This document shows positions 48,017 to 59,084 of a stretch of 64,000 nt of DNA, piece after piece. The stretch covers positions 203,869 through 267,868 of the forward strand of contig NZ_JACIDZ010000006.1 in the NCBI RefSeq assembly GCF_014196625.1, given 5' to 3'. Below the pieces are notes generated by a model that worked only from the letters and a program-made list of their open reading frames with translations, was not told the origin of the DNA and ran no database searches. The translations under genes and the position numbers were made by a program. Positions within the stretch are counted from its first letter, which is position 1. Every line of letters starts with the position of its first letter. This DNA is from Martelella radicis (GTDB taxonomy: Bacteria > Pseudomonadota > Alphaproteobacteria > Rhizobiales > Rhizobiaceae).

Positions 48017-48944
48017 TCAGGTGCCGAACACCGACCAGCCGGTGCGTGCGGCAAGCATTTCCAGCGCAATGCTGCCAAGCAGGGAATTGCCGGTCTCGTC
48101 AAGCCCCGGCGACCAGACGGCGATCGAAGCCCTGCCGGGGGCAACGGCGAGAATGCCGCCGCCGACGCCGGATTTGCCGGGCAGGCCGACGCGGAAGGCA
48201 AAATCGCCGGAGCCGTCATAATGGCCGCAGGTCAGCATGATCGCGTTGATCCGTCGCGCCCGCCGCGGCGAGACAACGGAAAAAACCGGTCAGTGGATTG
48301 GTACCGCGATTGGCCAGGAACAGGCCCGCATGGGACAGCTGGACGCAGTTCATGGCCAGCGCGCACTGGTGAAAATAGACGCCGAGCACATGGTCGACGG
48401 GATGTTCGAGATTGTCGAAGCCGCGCATGAAATTGGCGAGCGCGAAATTACGATAGCCGGTGCGCTGCTCCGAGCGGGCGACGGGCTCGTCGATATAGAG
48501 GCTCTCGTCATTGGCGACGAAATGCATGAAGCGCAGGAATTCGCCGATCGCCTCGCGCGGGCGGTGGCCTGCCAGCACGATGTCGGTGACGACAATGGCG
48601 CCGGCATTGATGAAGGGATTGCGGGGAATGCCGTGCTCATGCTCGAGCTGGACGATCGAATTGAAGGCCGAGCCCGAGGGCTCGCGCCCGACGCGGCGCC
48701 AGATCGTCTCGCCGACCTTGCCGAGCGCCAGCGTCAGCATGAACACCTTGGAAATGCTCTGCACCGAGAAGGCGGTCTCCGCGTCACCGGCGCGATAGGT
48801 CTTGCCGTCGACGGTGGTGATCGCGATGCCGAGCTGCTTCGGGTCCACCTTGGCGAGTTCGGGAATATAGTCGGCCACCTTGCCCTCGCCGAGCCTGGAG
48901 CTGAGATCGCGCACAATGTCGTCGGCAATGGCCTGAAGGTCCAT
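48017..48944 (-). pseudogene. glsA: Glutaminase GlsA, frameshifted
   Basis: Serine-type glutaminase of the beta-lactamase fold (glutamine to glutamate plus ammonia). From ATG 48944 the family sequence is clear: [19 protein letters not shown] with the catalytic Ser-x-x-Lys, [15 protein letters not shown], and up to RGTNPLTG. There the frame shifts at a run of six A on the plus strand (48280-48285; T6 in the gene). One T fewer would read [15 protein letters not shown] and join [15 protein letters not shown] to the end at 48017, giving 308 residues, the usual length. As written the product has 242 residues with a foreign tail. Confidence 0.9.
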
Positions 48945-49000
48945 GGTCTTTCCCTTGGAATTTGATGCCTACACTAACCGCAACATGCACCAGACAAAAG

Positions 49001-49030
49001 AAAAGCCGCCCCGGTGGAGCGGCTTTTCGC
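49001..49030 (-). terminator. Terminator of rpsD
   Basis: AAAAGCCGC and GCGGCTTTT form a perfect 9-bp stem. On the minus strand the hairpin continues into TTTTCTTTT, 30 bp beyond the rpsD stop. The flanking A and T runs make it potentially bidirectional. Confidence 0.85.
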
Positions 49031-49053
49031 GATACAAATCCGCGTGAAAAAAA

Positions 49054-49671
49054 TCAGCGCGAATAGAACTCGACGACGAGGTTCGGTTCCATGATGACCG
49101 GGTAGGGGATATCGGCGAGAGCCGGAACCCGTACGTAGGTCGCAACCATCTTGGAATGATCGGCATCGATATATTCCGGAACGTCGCGCTCGGCGAGCTG
49201 GGTTGCCTCGAGAACGCTGGCGAGCTGCTTGGAGCGCTCGCGAACCTCGATGACGTCGCCCGGCTGGCAGCGGTAGGAACCGATGTTGACCTTGGTGCCG
49301 TTGACCGTGACGTGGCCGTGGTTGACGAACTGACGGGCAGCAAAGACCGTCGGAACGAACTTGGCGCGGTAGACGATCGCGTCGAGGCGGCTTTCCAGGA
49401 GGCCGACCAGGTTTTCACCGGTGTCGCCCTTGCGGCGGTTGGCTTCCTCGAAGATGGCCAGGAACTGCTTTTCGCGCAGTTCGCCGTAATAGCCCTTCAG
49501 CTTCTGCTTGGCGCGCAGCTGCACGCCGAAGTCGGAGAGCTTGCCCTTGCGGCGCTGGCCGTGCTGGCCGGGGCCGTATTCGCGGCGATTGACCGGGGAC
49601 TTCGGACGGCCCCAGATGTTTTCGCCCATACGGCGGTCAATTTTATGCTTGGACGATTCGCGCTTGCTCAT
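49054..49671 (-). CDS. rpsD: 30S ribosomal protein S4
   Basis: 205 residues with the S4 N-terminal part ([40 protein letters not shown]) and the RNA-binding S4 domain ([40 protein letters not shown]). It nucleates 30S assembly on 16S rRNA. It is monocistronic here: a terminator follows, and the 296 bp upstream (49672-49967) contain only a weak 5-bp hairpin CCGGC-TTG-GCCGG before the start, perhaps part of an autoregulatory leader. Confidence 0.97.
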   Translation of the reverse strand: MSKRESSKHKIDRRMGENIWGRPKSPVNRREYGPGQHGQRRKGKLSDFGVQLRAKQKLKGYYGELREKQFLAIFEEANRRKGDTGENLVGLLESRLDAIVYRAKFVPTVFAARQFVNHGHVTVNGTKVNIGSYRCQPGDVIEVRERSKQLASVLEATQLAERDVPEYIDADHSKMVATYVRVPALADIPYPVIMEPNLVVEFYSR

Positions 49672-49967
49672 CGTATTTCCTTTAAGTCATAACAAAAGAA
49701 CCGGCTTGGCCGGCTCCAAGGAAACACGCCCTCCTTTGGTTCCTCCCAACGGGAAGATCCTGACAGGTTTTCGCGGAAAAAAGCGCCCGGAAAACCACGG
49801 GACATGTCGGTGAAACATCGGCCCAGGGCCGTTGTTGGCGCGGAAATAGTCGGGTTTTGCCCAAAAGTCAACGACAAAGCGTGGCGCTTTGGCCCTCCGG
49901 CCATGGACTTTGCGGGCTCGGGCGTGATTTAACCGGTGTCAGTTTCATTCCAAAGGGATTTCAGCAG

Positions 49968-50795
49968 ATGAATTTGACTTCCGAAACGCTCGACGCCATC
50001 GCCGGGCTGATGCGCGACGCCGCAAAGCAGGAGATCCTGCCGCGCTTTCGCAAGCTGGGCGACGAGGATGTGGCGGAAAAGACCGAGGCTAGCGACCTCG
50101 TCACCATTGCCGATACCGCAGCGGAACGGGTGATCAAGGCCGGCATCGAGAAGATCCTGCCCGAAGCCGTCTTCATCGGCGAGGAGGGCGTTGCCGCCGA
50201 TCCGTCGCTGCTTGCCAAGCTGAAGGATGCCGAGCTTGCCGTGGTCGTCGACCCGATCGACGGCACGTTCAACTTCGCCCATGGCATTTCCGCCTATGGC
50301 GTCATGGTCGCGGTCGTCTCCCGAGGGGAGACGGTGGCCGGGCTGATCTATGACCCGATGGGCGACGACTTCATGATCGCGGAAAAGGGCGGCGGCACAT
50401 GGCTGAAGCGGGCCGACGGTTCGTCGAGCCGGATGAAGGTCGCCGCTCCCGTCGCGCTTCCGGAAATGCTTGGCACCGCCTCCGTCGCCTTCATGCCGAA
50501 TGAAAAACGGGCCAAGCTTTTGGCGAACACCGTGAAGCTACGCTTTGCCGCAAGCTATCGCTGCGCGGCGGTGGAATACCGCGCCTTTGCCGCAGGCGGC
50601 CTGCATTTCATCACCTATTTCAAGCTGATGCCCTGGGACCATCTTGCCGGCGTGCTGATCGGCCAGGAGGCCGGCGGCTACATAGCCCGCTATGACGGCT
50701 CGCCCTACCGCCCCGACCACCTCGACGGCGGCATTCTTGGCGCGCCGGACGAGGAGAGCTGGCGGGAACTGCGGGAGAAGGTCTTCACGCTTTAG
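49968..50795 (+). CDS. Inositol monophosphatase family protein
   Basis: 275 residues. Mg-binding motifs are EASDLVTIADTAAERVI, FIGEEG, VVDPIDGTFNFAHGIS and the C-terminal PWDHLAGVLIGQEAGGYIAR. The family includes inositol-1-phosphatase, histidinol phosphatase and CysQ; substrate not assignable. The ATG at 49968 is preceded by AAAGGGA. It is a single gene between rpsD (divergent) and the DUF899 gene. Confidence 0.9.
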   Translation: MNLTSETLDAIAGLMRDAAKQEILPRFRKLGDEDVAEKTEASDLVTIADTAAERVIKAGIEKILPEAVFIGEEGVAADPSLLAKLKDAELAVVVDPIDGTFNFAHGISAYGVMVAVVSRGETVAGLIYDPMGDDFMIAEKGGGTWLKRADGSSSRMKVAAPVALPEMLGTASVAFMPNEKRAKLLANTVKLRFAASYRCAAVEYRAFAAGGLHFITYFKLMPWDHLAGVLIGQEAGGYIARYDGSPYRPDHLDGGILGAPDEESWRELREKVFTL

Positions 50796-50844
50796 CAAAT
50801 ATCGATCCGCCTGGTCCGGTGTATCGCGAAAGCATTGCTAAACG

Positions 50845-50878
50845 GCATATTTTATGTTGATATCAACGTAAAATATGC
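50845..50878. promoter_or_regulatory. 34-bp near-perfect palindrome upstream of DUF899 gene
   Basis: GCATATTTTA-T-GTTGATATCAAC-G-TAAAATATGC. All positions pair except the T/G pair at positions 11 and 24. The central GTTGATATCAAC is perfect. It ends 6 bp before the GAGGAGG ribosome site, so it covers the likely promoter or 5' leader. It is strikingly A/T-rich for this genome. Confidence 0.7.
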
Positions 50879-50898
50879 TCTTGCGAGGAGGTCCAGAA

Positions 50899-51618
50899 AT
50901 GACTGATGGATTGATACCTGCCGAGGAACTGGCGGGCAGAAACAAGGCGCGCTTCCCGAACGAGAGCGAAGCTTATCGCGAGGCGCGCAATGCGCTTCTG
51001 GTGGAGGAAATCAGGCTGAGGCGTCAAAACGAGGCCGTCGCGGCGCTGCGCCGGCAATTGCCGCCAGGCGGCGAGGTTCCGCGCGACTATCCCTTTGTCG
51101 GTCCGTCGGGGGAGGAGACCCTTTCCAGTCTGTTCGGCGACAAGGACACGCTGGTCATCTACAGTTTCATGTTCGGGCCGCAGCGCCAGGCGCCGTGCCC
51201 CATGTGCACCTCGCTGATCGCCTCCTGGGAGGGCAAGATCGATGACTTCCGGCAGCGCGTCAGCGTCGCCGTCGTCGCGCGCTCGCCGATCGAACGGCTG
51301 CTGCAATGGAAGATCGACCGAGGCTGGAAGCAGATCCCGTTCTATTCGGATACGGAAGGGGCCTACACGCGCACCTATGTCAGCGCCGAGGATGCGGACC
51401 AGCCGGGCTTCGCCGTGTTCACCCGCCGTGACGGAACGATCCGTCATTTCTGGAGCGAGGAAATGACCAATGATATGGCCGATCCCGGCCAGGACCCGCG
51501 CGGGGCCGACGAGATGGACCCGCTCTGGGTCCTGCTCGACCTGACGCCCGAAGGCAGGGGAGCGGACTGGTATCCGAGCCTCTCCTATTGCGGCTGTTCC
51601 GCTAGGGACAAGAGCTAG
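50899..51618 (+). CDS. DUF899 family thioredoxin-like protein
   Basis: 239 residues. The N-terminal helical part has EEIRLRRQNEAVAALRRQLP, then GEVPRDYPFVGPSGEETLSS typical of DUF899. A thioredoxin-fold core holds a CxxC pair in APCPMCTSLIASWEGKI. The end has ADWYPSLSYCGCSARDKS. The family is thought to be redox-active; no substrate known. ATG 50899 follows GAGGAGG by 7 bp. The palindrome just upstream suggests tight regulation, often by ArsR/MarR-type repressors, none of which is adjacent. Confidence 0.88.
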   Translation: MTDGLIPAEELAGRNKARFPNESEAYREARNALLVEEIRLRRQNEAVAALRRQLPPGGEVPRDYPFVGPSGEETLSSLFGDKDTLVIYSFMFGPQRQAPCPMCTSLIASWEGKIDDFRQRVSVAVVARSPIERLLQWKIDRGWKQIPFYSDTEGAYTRTYVSAEDADQPGFAVFTRRDGTIRHFWSEEMTNDMADPGQDPRGADEMDPLWVLLDLTPEGRGADWYPSLSYCGCSARDKS

Positions 51619-51639
51619 CGGCGATGGTTGCGGATCGCC

Positions 51640-52905
51640 TCAGACCTCGGGGTTCTGGGGTCTGAACAGCTTTCCGCGCTCGGCGATCACGGTTGCGATG
51701 CAGGCGCAGATCGCAAAGGTGAAGAAACCGGCGATCAGCGGCGTCGTGGTGCCGTTGAAGGATTGGCCCACCAGCGAACCGATCAGCGCCGAACCGGCCG
51801 TACTGGTAAAGCCCAGCACCGATGAGCCGATGCCGGCGATATGGCCGAGCGGCTCCATCGCCATGGAATTGAAATTCGCGCCGAGAATGCCGAATTGCAG
51901 CCAGGCAAGACAGAACATCAGATAGAACAGCCAGAACGGCATGACCCCGTCATAGGCAAGGTCGAGCGCGAGCCAGATGCCGATCACCGAGGTGAAGATG
52001 ATGAGGCCTGCCTGCGACAGCCGCCGCATGCCGAAGCGTCCGACGAGGCGCGAATTCAGGAGCGCCGAAAAGGACATGATGATCCCGAGGCCGGCAAAGG
52101 CGACCGGAAACAGCTTTCCGAGATCGAAGATGCCGATATAGATCTGCTGGGCCGAGGTGATGTAGCCGAACATGCAGGCCTGGATGAAGGTGGTGGCCAG
52201 GATGTAGAACGCTGCCGTGCGGTTGCGAAGCACCATCATGAAGCCGCCGGCAATGGAGGCCACGTTGAAGGGCCGCCTGTCGGCCGGATTGAGCGATTCG
52301 GGCAGCCGCATCAGCGCCCAGACGAACATGCAGGCGGAAAACAGCGCCAGGAAGATGAAGATCAGGTGCCATTCGCCGGCAAGAAGGATGGTCTGGCCGA
52401 TGGACGGCGCCAGGATCGGGATGATCATGAACACCATCATGATCAGCGACATCACCTCCGCCATCATTCGCCCGCCATAGAGGTCGCGGATGATCGAGAT
52501 CGAGATCACGCGGGTGGCGGCCGAGCCTGCGCCCTGGACGAAGCGGGCAAGAAGCATCAGCGCAAAGCTGGGAACGAAAGCCGCAAATACCGAGGTCACG
52601 AGGTAAAGCGCAAGGCCGGCGAGAAGCGGCGCCTTGCGACCGAATCGGTCGGAAAGCGGGCCGAACAGAAGCTGCGCGCAGCCCATGCCGAGAACATAAG
52701 CGGTGACGATGAACTGGCGGCGGTTCTCTTCATCGACGCCGAGGCTGGCGCCGATCTGCTGCAGACCGGGCAGCATGATGTCGATGGCCAGCGCGTTGAG
52801 CGCCATCAATAGCGCCATCATGGTGACGAGCTCCCATTTGGGCAGCGGGTTGGTCACCGGGGCGGAGTGGGGTGCATGTATCACGGGGAGGGACTTTCGG
52901 GGCAT
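51640..52905 (-). CDS. MFS multidrug exporter, Bcr/CflA type (copy 1)
   Basis: 421 residues, 12 predicted membrane helices. The family segments are LLMALNALAIDIMLPGLQQI, the loop 2-3 motif GPLSDRFGRKAPLLAG and the motif C region RVISISIIRDLYGGRMMAEV. Such transporters export bicyclomycin, sulfonamides, florfenicol or sugars by proton antiport. The start is ATG 52905, just after an inverted repeat. It is a tandem paralogue of the gene at 53039, sharing motif order throughout. Confidence 0.9.
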   Translation of the reverse strand: MPRKSLPVIHAPHSAPVTNPLPKWELVTMMALLMALNALAIDIMLPGLQQIGASLGVDEENRRQFIVTAYVLGMGCAQLLFGPLSDRFGRKAPLLAGLALYLVTSVFAAFVPSFALMLLARFVQGAGSAATRVISISIIRDLYGGRMMAEVMSLIMMVFMIIPILAPSIGQTILLAGEWHLIFIFLALFSACMFVWALMRLPESLNPADRRPFNVASIAGGFMMVLRNRTAAFYILATTFIQACMFGYITSAQQIYIGIFDLGKLFPVAFAGLGIIMSFSALLNSRLVGRFGMRRLSQAGLIIFTSVIGIWLALDLAYDGVMPFWLFYLMFCLAWLQFGILGANFNSMAMEPLGHIAGIGSSVLGFTSTAGSALIGSLVGQSFNGTTTPLIAGFFTFAICACIATVIAERGKLFRPQNPEV

Positions 52906-52908
52906 GTG

Positions 52909-52930
52909 CCCGGTCCCCTCGGGGACCGGG
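52909..52930. promoter_or_regulatory. Hairpin masking the MFS copy 1 translation start
   Basis: CCCGGTCCCC and GGGGACCGGG are perfect 10-bp arms two bases apart. The element ends 3 bases before the proposed ATG and contains the only GAGGGGA-like ribosome site. A second dyad GGGCCT/AGGCCC lies at 52947-52964. Confidence 0.5.
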
Positions 52931-53038
52931 TATGGGAGCGTCTTAGGGGCCTTTCTACAGGCCCGACGGCTCTGTCCGTTGTCCTGGCGCAATCGCGGCT
53001 GAAAAAAGTTCTTCAGTTCCGCAATCGCGCAAGCGACA

Positions 53039-54289
53039 TCAGACTTCGGGGTTATGCGGCTGCATCAGCTTGCCTTTTTCCGCAATCAGCGTGAAGCCGA
53101 GGGCGACAAGGCCGAAGATGAAGAAACCGGCGATCATTGGCGTCGTGGTGCCGTTGAAGGATAGACCGATCATCGCGCCGAGCATCGCCGAGCCTGCCGT
53201 GCTGGCAAAGCCGAGGATGGAAGAGGCAGCGCCCGCCACATGGCCAAGCGGCTCCATCGCCAGCGCGTTGAAGTTGGGCGCGATCCAGCCGAACTGGAAC
53301 CAGGCAATGGCGAAGATGACGTAGAAGACGAAGAACGGCATGGCGCCGGCAAAGATCAGGTCGATCGCCAGCCAGACGCCGTTGGTCACAACGAAGCCGA
53401 TCAGCGCGCCGTGCGAAAGCCTGCGCATGCCGATCCTGCCGACGATCCGGGAGTTGGCGAGCGAGGAGGCGGCCATGATGATGCCGATCCCGGCAAAGGC
53501 GAGCGGAAACAGCGTGCCGAGCCCGTAAATGTCGACATAGACCTGCTGTGCCGAGGTCACGAAGCCGAAGATGCAGGCCATGATGAAGGTGGTTGCCAGC
53601 GTGTAGAACAGCGCAACGCGATTGCTCAGAACGTAAGCGAAGCTGTGAAGGACCGCTTTCGGCGTCAGCTGGATCACGTCTTCCGGGTGCTGGGTTTCCG
53701 GCAGGCGGAAGGTCACCCAGAGGAAATTGCCGAGCGCGGCCAGTCCGAGGAAGACGAAGACCAGGTGCCAGTCGCCGAACAGCATGATCGTCTGGCCGAT
53801 CGACGGCGCGATCACCGGGATGATCATGAACACCATCATGATCAGCGACATGATCTCGGCCATCTTGCGGCCGCCGTAAAGGTCGCGCACGATCGCCACG
53901 GAGATGACGCGGGTTGCCGCCGCGCCGAGGCCCTGGAAGAACCGCACGGCGAGCATCATGGCAAAGCTCGGTACGAAGGCACAGAAAACCGCGCCGATGA
54001 AATAGATCACAAGGCCGACGAGCAGAGGCATCTTGCGCCCGAAACGGTCGGCGAGAGGGCCATAGGCAAGCTGCGCCACGCCGAAGCCGAGGACATAGGC
54101 GGTGATGATGAACTGGTGCTGGTTTTCCGCCTCGACGCCGAGGCTGGCGCCGATCTGCTTGAGCCCGGGCAGCATGATGTCGATGGCGAGCGCGTTGAGC
54201 GCCATCAGCCCCGCCATCATCGCGACCAGTTCCCATTTGCCGGGCGCCTTGCGCACCAGTGGGCCCGCACTTTGTAATGTTTCTGTCAC
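53039..54289 (-). CDS. MFS multidrug exporter, Bcr/CflA type (copy 2)
   Basis: 416 residues with 12 membrane helices. Motifs LMALNALAIDIMLPGLKQIG, GPLADRFGRKMPLLVG and RVISVAIVRDLYGGRKMAEI align directly with copy 1, as do the C termini (copy 1 ends FRPQNPEV, copy 2 MQPHNPEV). The start is GTG 54289 with AGGA 9 bp upstream; an in-frame ATG at 54325 would add 12 hydrophobic residues of unlikely relevance. The pair arose by tandem duplication and has since diverged. Confidence 0.9.
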   Translation of the reverse strand: MTETLQSAGPLVRKAPGKWELVAMMAGLMALNALAIDIMLPGLKQIGASLGVEAENQHQFIITAYVLGFGVAQLAYGPLADRFGRKMPLLVGLVIYFIGAVFCAFVPSFAMMLAVRFFQGLGAAATRVISVAIVRDLYGGRKMAEIMSLIMMVFMIIPVIAPSIGQTIMLFGDWHLVFVFLGLAALGNFLWVTFRLPETQHPEDVIQLTPKAVLHSFAYVLSNRVALFYTLATTFIMACIFGFVTSAQQVYVDIYGLGTLFPLAFAGIGIIMAASSLANSRIVGRIGMRRLSHGALIGFVVTNGVWLAIDLIFAGAMPFFVFYVIFAIAWFQFGWIAPNFNALAMEPLGHVAGAASSILGFASTAGSAMLGAMIGLSFNGTTTPMIAGFFIFGLVALGFTLIAEKGKLMQPHNPEV

Positions 54290-54424
54290 AACGAATATTC
54301 CTGAAAGCAAAATAAGGCGCCGCATGCGCGACGCCCGTTCCTGAAGGTCTGCAAAATGCTGGCGGACAGCCGCGTCAATGCGCCTGCCCGCCGGGATAAA
54401 TCCTGCCGGTTCGCCGGGTTCGGC

Positions 54425-54760
54425 TTACGCCGCGCCGCGCACCGCCACGCCCTTGGAGGACAGATGTTCCTGCAATTCACCGGCCTGGAACATCTCGCGC
54501 ACGATATCGCAGCCGCCGACGAATTCGCCCTTCACGTAAAGCTGGGGAATGGTCGGCCAGTTGGAATAATCCTTGATTCCCTGGCGCAGGTCGCCGTCGG
54601 CCAGCACATTGATGCCTTTGTAGTCGACGCCGAGATAGTCGAGAATCTGCACGACCTGTCCGGAGAAACCACACTGCGGAAACTGCGGGGTTCCCTTCAT
54701 GAAGACGACGACGTCGTTCTCGTCGACTTCGCTCTTGATGTAGGTGTTGATGTCACTCAT
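54425..54760 (-). CDS. grxD: Monothiol glutaredoxin Grx4 family (GrxD)
   Basis: 111 residues. The CGFS active site lies in [20 protein letters not shown] near residue 35. The glutathione-binding segment is [20 protein letters not shown]. It transfers or stores iron-sulfur clusters, usually with BolA. The start is ATG 54760; an upstream in-frame ATG at 54787 has no family sequence. It lies behind bolA and purL in the common rhizobial order. Confidence 0.95.
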   Translation of the reverse strand: MSDINTYIKSEVDENDVVVFMKGTPQFPQCGFSGQVVQILDYLGVDYKGINVLADGDLRQGIKDYSNWPTIPQLYVKGEFVGGCDIVREMFQAGELQEHLSSKGVAVRGAA

Positions 54761-54913
54761 GGGCAATCCTTTCACATACGGGTTCAAGGTCCGTAGCGTT
54801 TATTTGCTTTCAGCATATAATCGATTGATTGACAACCGCCAAGTCCAAACCAGATGAAACAAGGCAAAAATCAATCCTGGCCGGTCCTCGTCGCACGAGG
54901 CCGCAAGCCCCGC

Positions 54914-55147
54914 CTATTGCGGAGCGGACGTCTGCAGGGCAAGCGCGTGCAGCACGCCGCCCATATTACCCTTCAGGGCATCATAGACCATCTGGTGCTG
55001 CTGCACCCTGGTCTTTCCCCTGAAGCTTTCCGACACGACCTCGGCGGCGAAATGGTCGCCGTCACCCGCCAGATCCCTGATCGTGACCGTGGCGTCGGGA
55101 ATGGCTGCCTTGATCATGTCTTCGATTTCGCCCGCGCTCATTGCCAT
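54914..55147 (-). CDS. bolA: BolA family protein
   Basis: 77 residues with the BolA fold: AGEIEDMIKAAIPDATVTIR, HFAAEVVSESFRGKTRVQQH (invariant His region), and a C-terminal VYDALKGNMGGVLHALALQT. It partners CGFS glutaredoxins in Fe-S trafficking. The start is ATG 55147 with GGAG 8 bp upstream, only two bases after the purL stop, so translation is coupled. A 153-bp gap then precedes grxD. Confidence 0.95.
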   Translation of the reverse strand: MAMSAGEIEDMIKAAIPDATVTIRDLAGDGDHFAAEVVSESFRGKTRVQQHQMVYDALKGNMGGVLHALALQTSAPQ

Positions 55148-55149
55148 GT

Positions 55150-57411
<2,262 letters not shown>

Positions 57412-57525
57412 GAGACAAGAGCATCCCGCATTGGTGTTCGAGGTTCGGCGCTTTTCGCCATTCATTAAAGCGGTTCACACCGAAATGGAAGCTTCTCAGC
57501 CGCCCCCGCACGGTTTTCCGCCACG

Positions 57526-58980
57526 TCAGCCGCGCCAGTACATCGGCATCAGAATGACGGCGACGGTGAGGATTTCCAGGCGGCCGAGCAGCATCATTAT
57601 GGAAAGGAGGTAAAGCTCCGGATCGGCGAAGGTCGAGAAATTGCCGGACGGGCCGATGATGTTGCCGAGCCCCGGACCGACATTCGAAAGCGCGGTCAGC
57701 ACCGCGGAAGTCGCCGTGATCAGGTCATAGCCGAAGGCGGCCATGGCGAGGCTGCCGAAGGCCCATAGCAGAATATAGGCAGTAAAGAACATCGACACGG
57801 CGCGCTGCGTTTCCGAATCGACGCTCAAACGGCCGTAGCGGATCGAGTAGACGGCATTCGGATAGATCAGCTTCTTCATGCCGGTGGACAGCATGTTGTA
57901 GAGAATCAGGAAACGATAGGCCTTGATGCCGCCGGCCGTCGAGCCCGAGCACCCGCCCATGAAGGTGAGGAAGAAGACCATCACCACGGCGAAGGCCCCC
58001 CAGGCAGTGTAGTCCGTGCTGGCAAAGCCCGTGGTTGACAGGATCGAGGATACGTTGAACAGCGACTGGACCAGAGCACTCACGAAATCCATCTGCCCGT
58101 CCAGACTGATATAGAGCGCCAGAACGAAGGCTGCGATCGCCAGATAGGACAAGAACAGGATGATCTGCGGATCTCTCAGCGTATCCAGCCGGCCGCGAAC
58201 TACGAACAGGATCAGGATCGAGAACGGCAGGCTGCACAGCGTCATGAAGAAGGTGGAGATCAGCAGCAGCGATGGATTGTCGAAATAGCCGAATGAACTG
58301 TCATGGGTCGAGAACCCGCCGGTTGCCACCGTCGTCAGCGCATGGTTGATGGCGTCGAAATGCGACATGCCGGCAAGGTCGTAGGACACTGCGCAGGCGA
58401 TTGTGATCCCCACATAAATCGCCAGAAAGGCTCTGGTGAAGCTTGCCATGCGGGCAAATGGCTTGTCGCTCGTATCTGATGATTCCATCTTGAAGAAGGC
58501 CATGCCGCCGATGCGCAGGAACGGCAGGATGAAGAGGCCGAGCGCGACGATGCCGATGCCGCCCATCCACTGTAGCAGCGAGCGCCAGAGCAGAAGGCCG
58601 GGCGCGGAATGGTCGAGTCCTGTCAGGACGGTGGATCCCGTGGTGGTGATGGCGGAGACGGCCTCGAAAAGCGCCTGGGCGAAGGTGAGGTCCTCGCGGG
58701 CCAGATAGATCGGGATCGAGCCGACAACCGCGAAGGTCATCCACAGGAGATTGACGAGGAAGAAGCCGAGCCGGCGGCTGAAGGGCGGCGGGTTGCCGCG
58801 CATGGCAACAGCCGTGACAAGGCTGGTGCCGCCGACCATGAAGCCGCAAATGGCGAAGACCTGCCAGTCGTCATTGGCATAGTAGAGGTCGGCCATGGCC
58901 GGCACGAACATCGCGGCGGCAAGGTAGATCCCGCAAATGGCCGCGATATAGAAGGCTGACCGCAAAAGAGTGGCGTTCAA
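57526..58980 (-). CDS. trkH: Potassium uptake protein TrkH
   Basis: 484 residues with about ten membrane helices and the repeated pore loops of the Trk/Ktr superfamily (SAITTTGSTVLTGLDHSAPG; LTTVATGGFSTHDSSFGYFD; GGCSGSTAGGIKAYRFLILY; SNVGPGLGNIIGPSGNFSTF). It imports K+ with a cytoplasmic TrkA partner, which is not in the window. The start is read as TTG 58980, with AGGG about 10 bases upstream; it is uncertain. The 104 bp to ilvA hold both promoters. Confidence 0.94.
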   Translation of the reverse strand: MNATLLRSAFYIAAICGIYLAAAMFVPAMADLYYANDDWQVFAICGFMVGGTSLVTAVAMRGNPPPFSRRLGFFLVNLLWMTFAVVGSIPIYLAREDLTFAQALFEAVSAITTTGSTVLTGLDHSAPGLLLWRSLLQWMGGIGIVALGLFILPFLRIGGMAFFKMESSDTSDKPFARMASFTRAFLAIYVGITIACAVSYDLAGMSHFDAINHALTTVATGGFSTHDSSFGYFDNPSLLLISTFFMTLCSLPFSILILFVVRGRLDTLRDPQIILFLSYLAIAAFVLALYISLDGQMDFVSALVQSLFNVSSILSTTGFASTDYTAWGAFAVVMVFFLTFMGGCSGSTAGGIKAYRFLILYNMLSTGMKKLIYPNAVYSIRYGRLSVDSETQRAVSMFFTAYILLWAFGSLAMAAFGYDLITATSAVLTALSNVGPGLGNIIGPSGNFSTFADPELYLLSIMMLLGRLEILTVAVILMPMYWRG

Positions 58981-59084
58981 GGAGACCGTACCCTGTCATA
59001 CTCAGTGTCACGAGCGGGGTTTTTCCAAACCCGTGATCTATGCCATAGCGGTGTAGCGGCACAAACTCAATGGGAAGCAGAACA

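Noticed and set aside
49690..49860. Possible structured leader upstream of rpsD
   Set aside because: Only a 5-bp stem is visible; not enough to call a riboswitch or S4 operator.
51841..52812. Plus-strand frame rich in His/Asp/Glu opposite MFS copy 1 (and 53240-54277 opposite copy 2)
   Set aside because: Hydrophobic membrane codons read backwards give such charged sequence; both copies show the same artefact.
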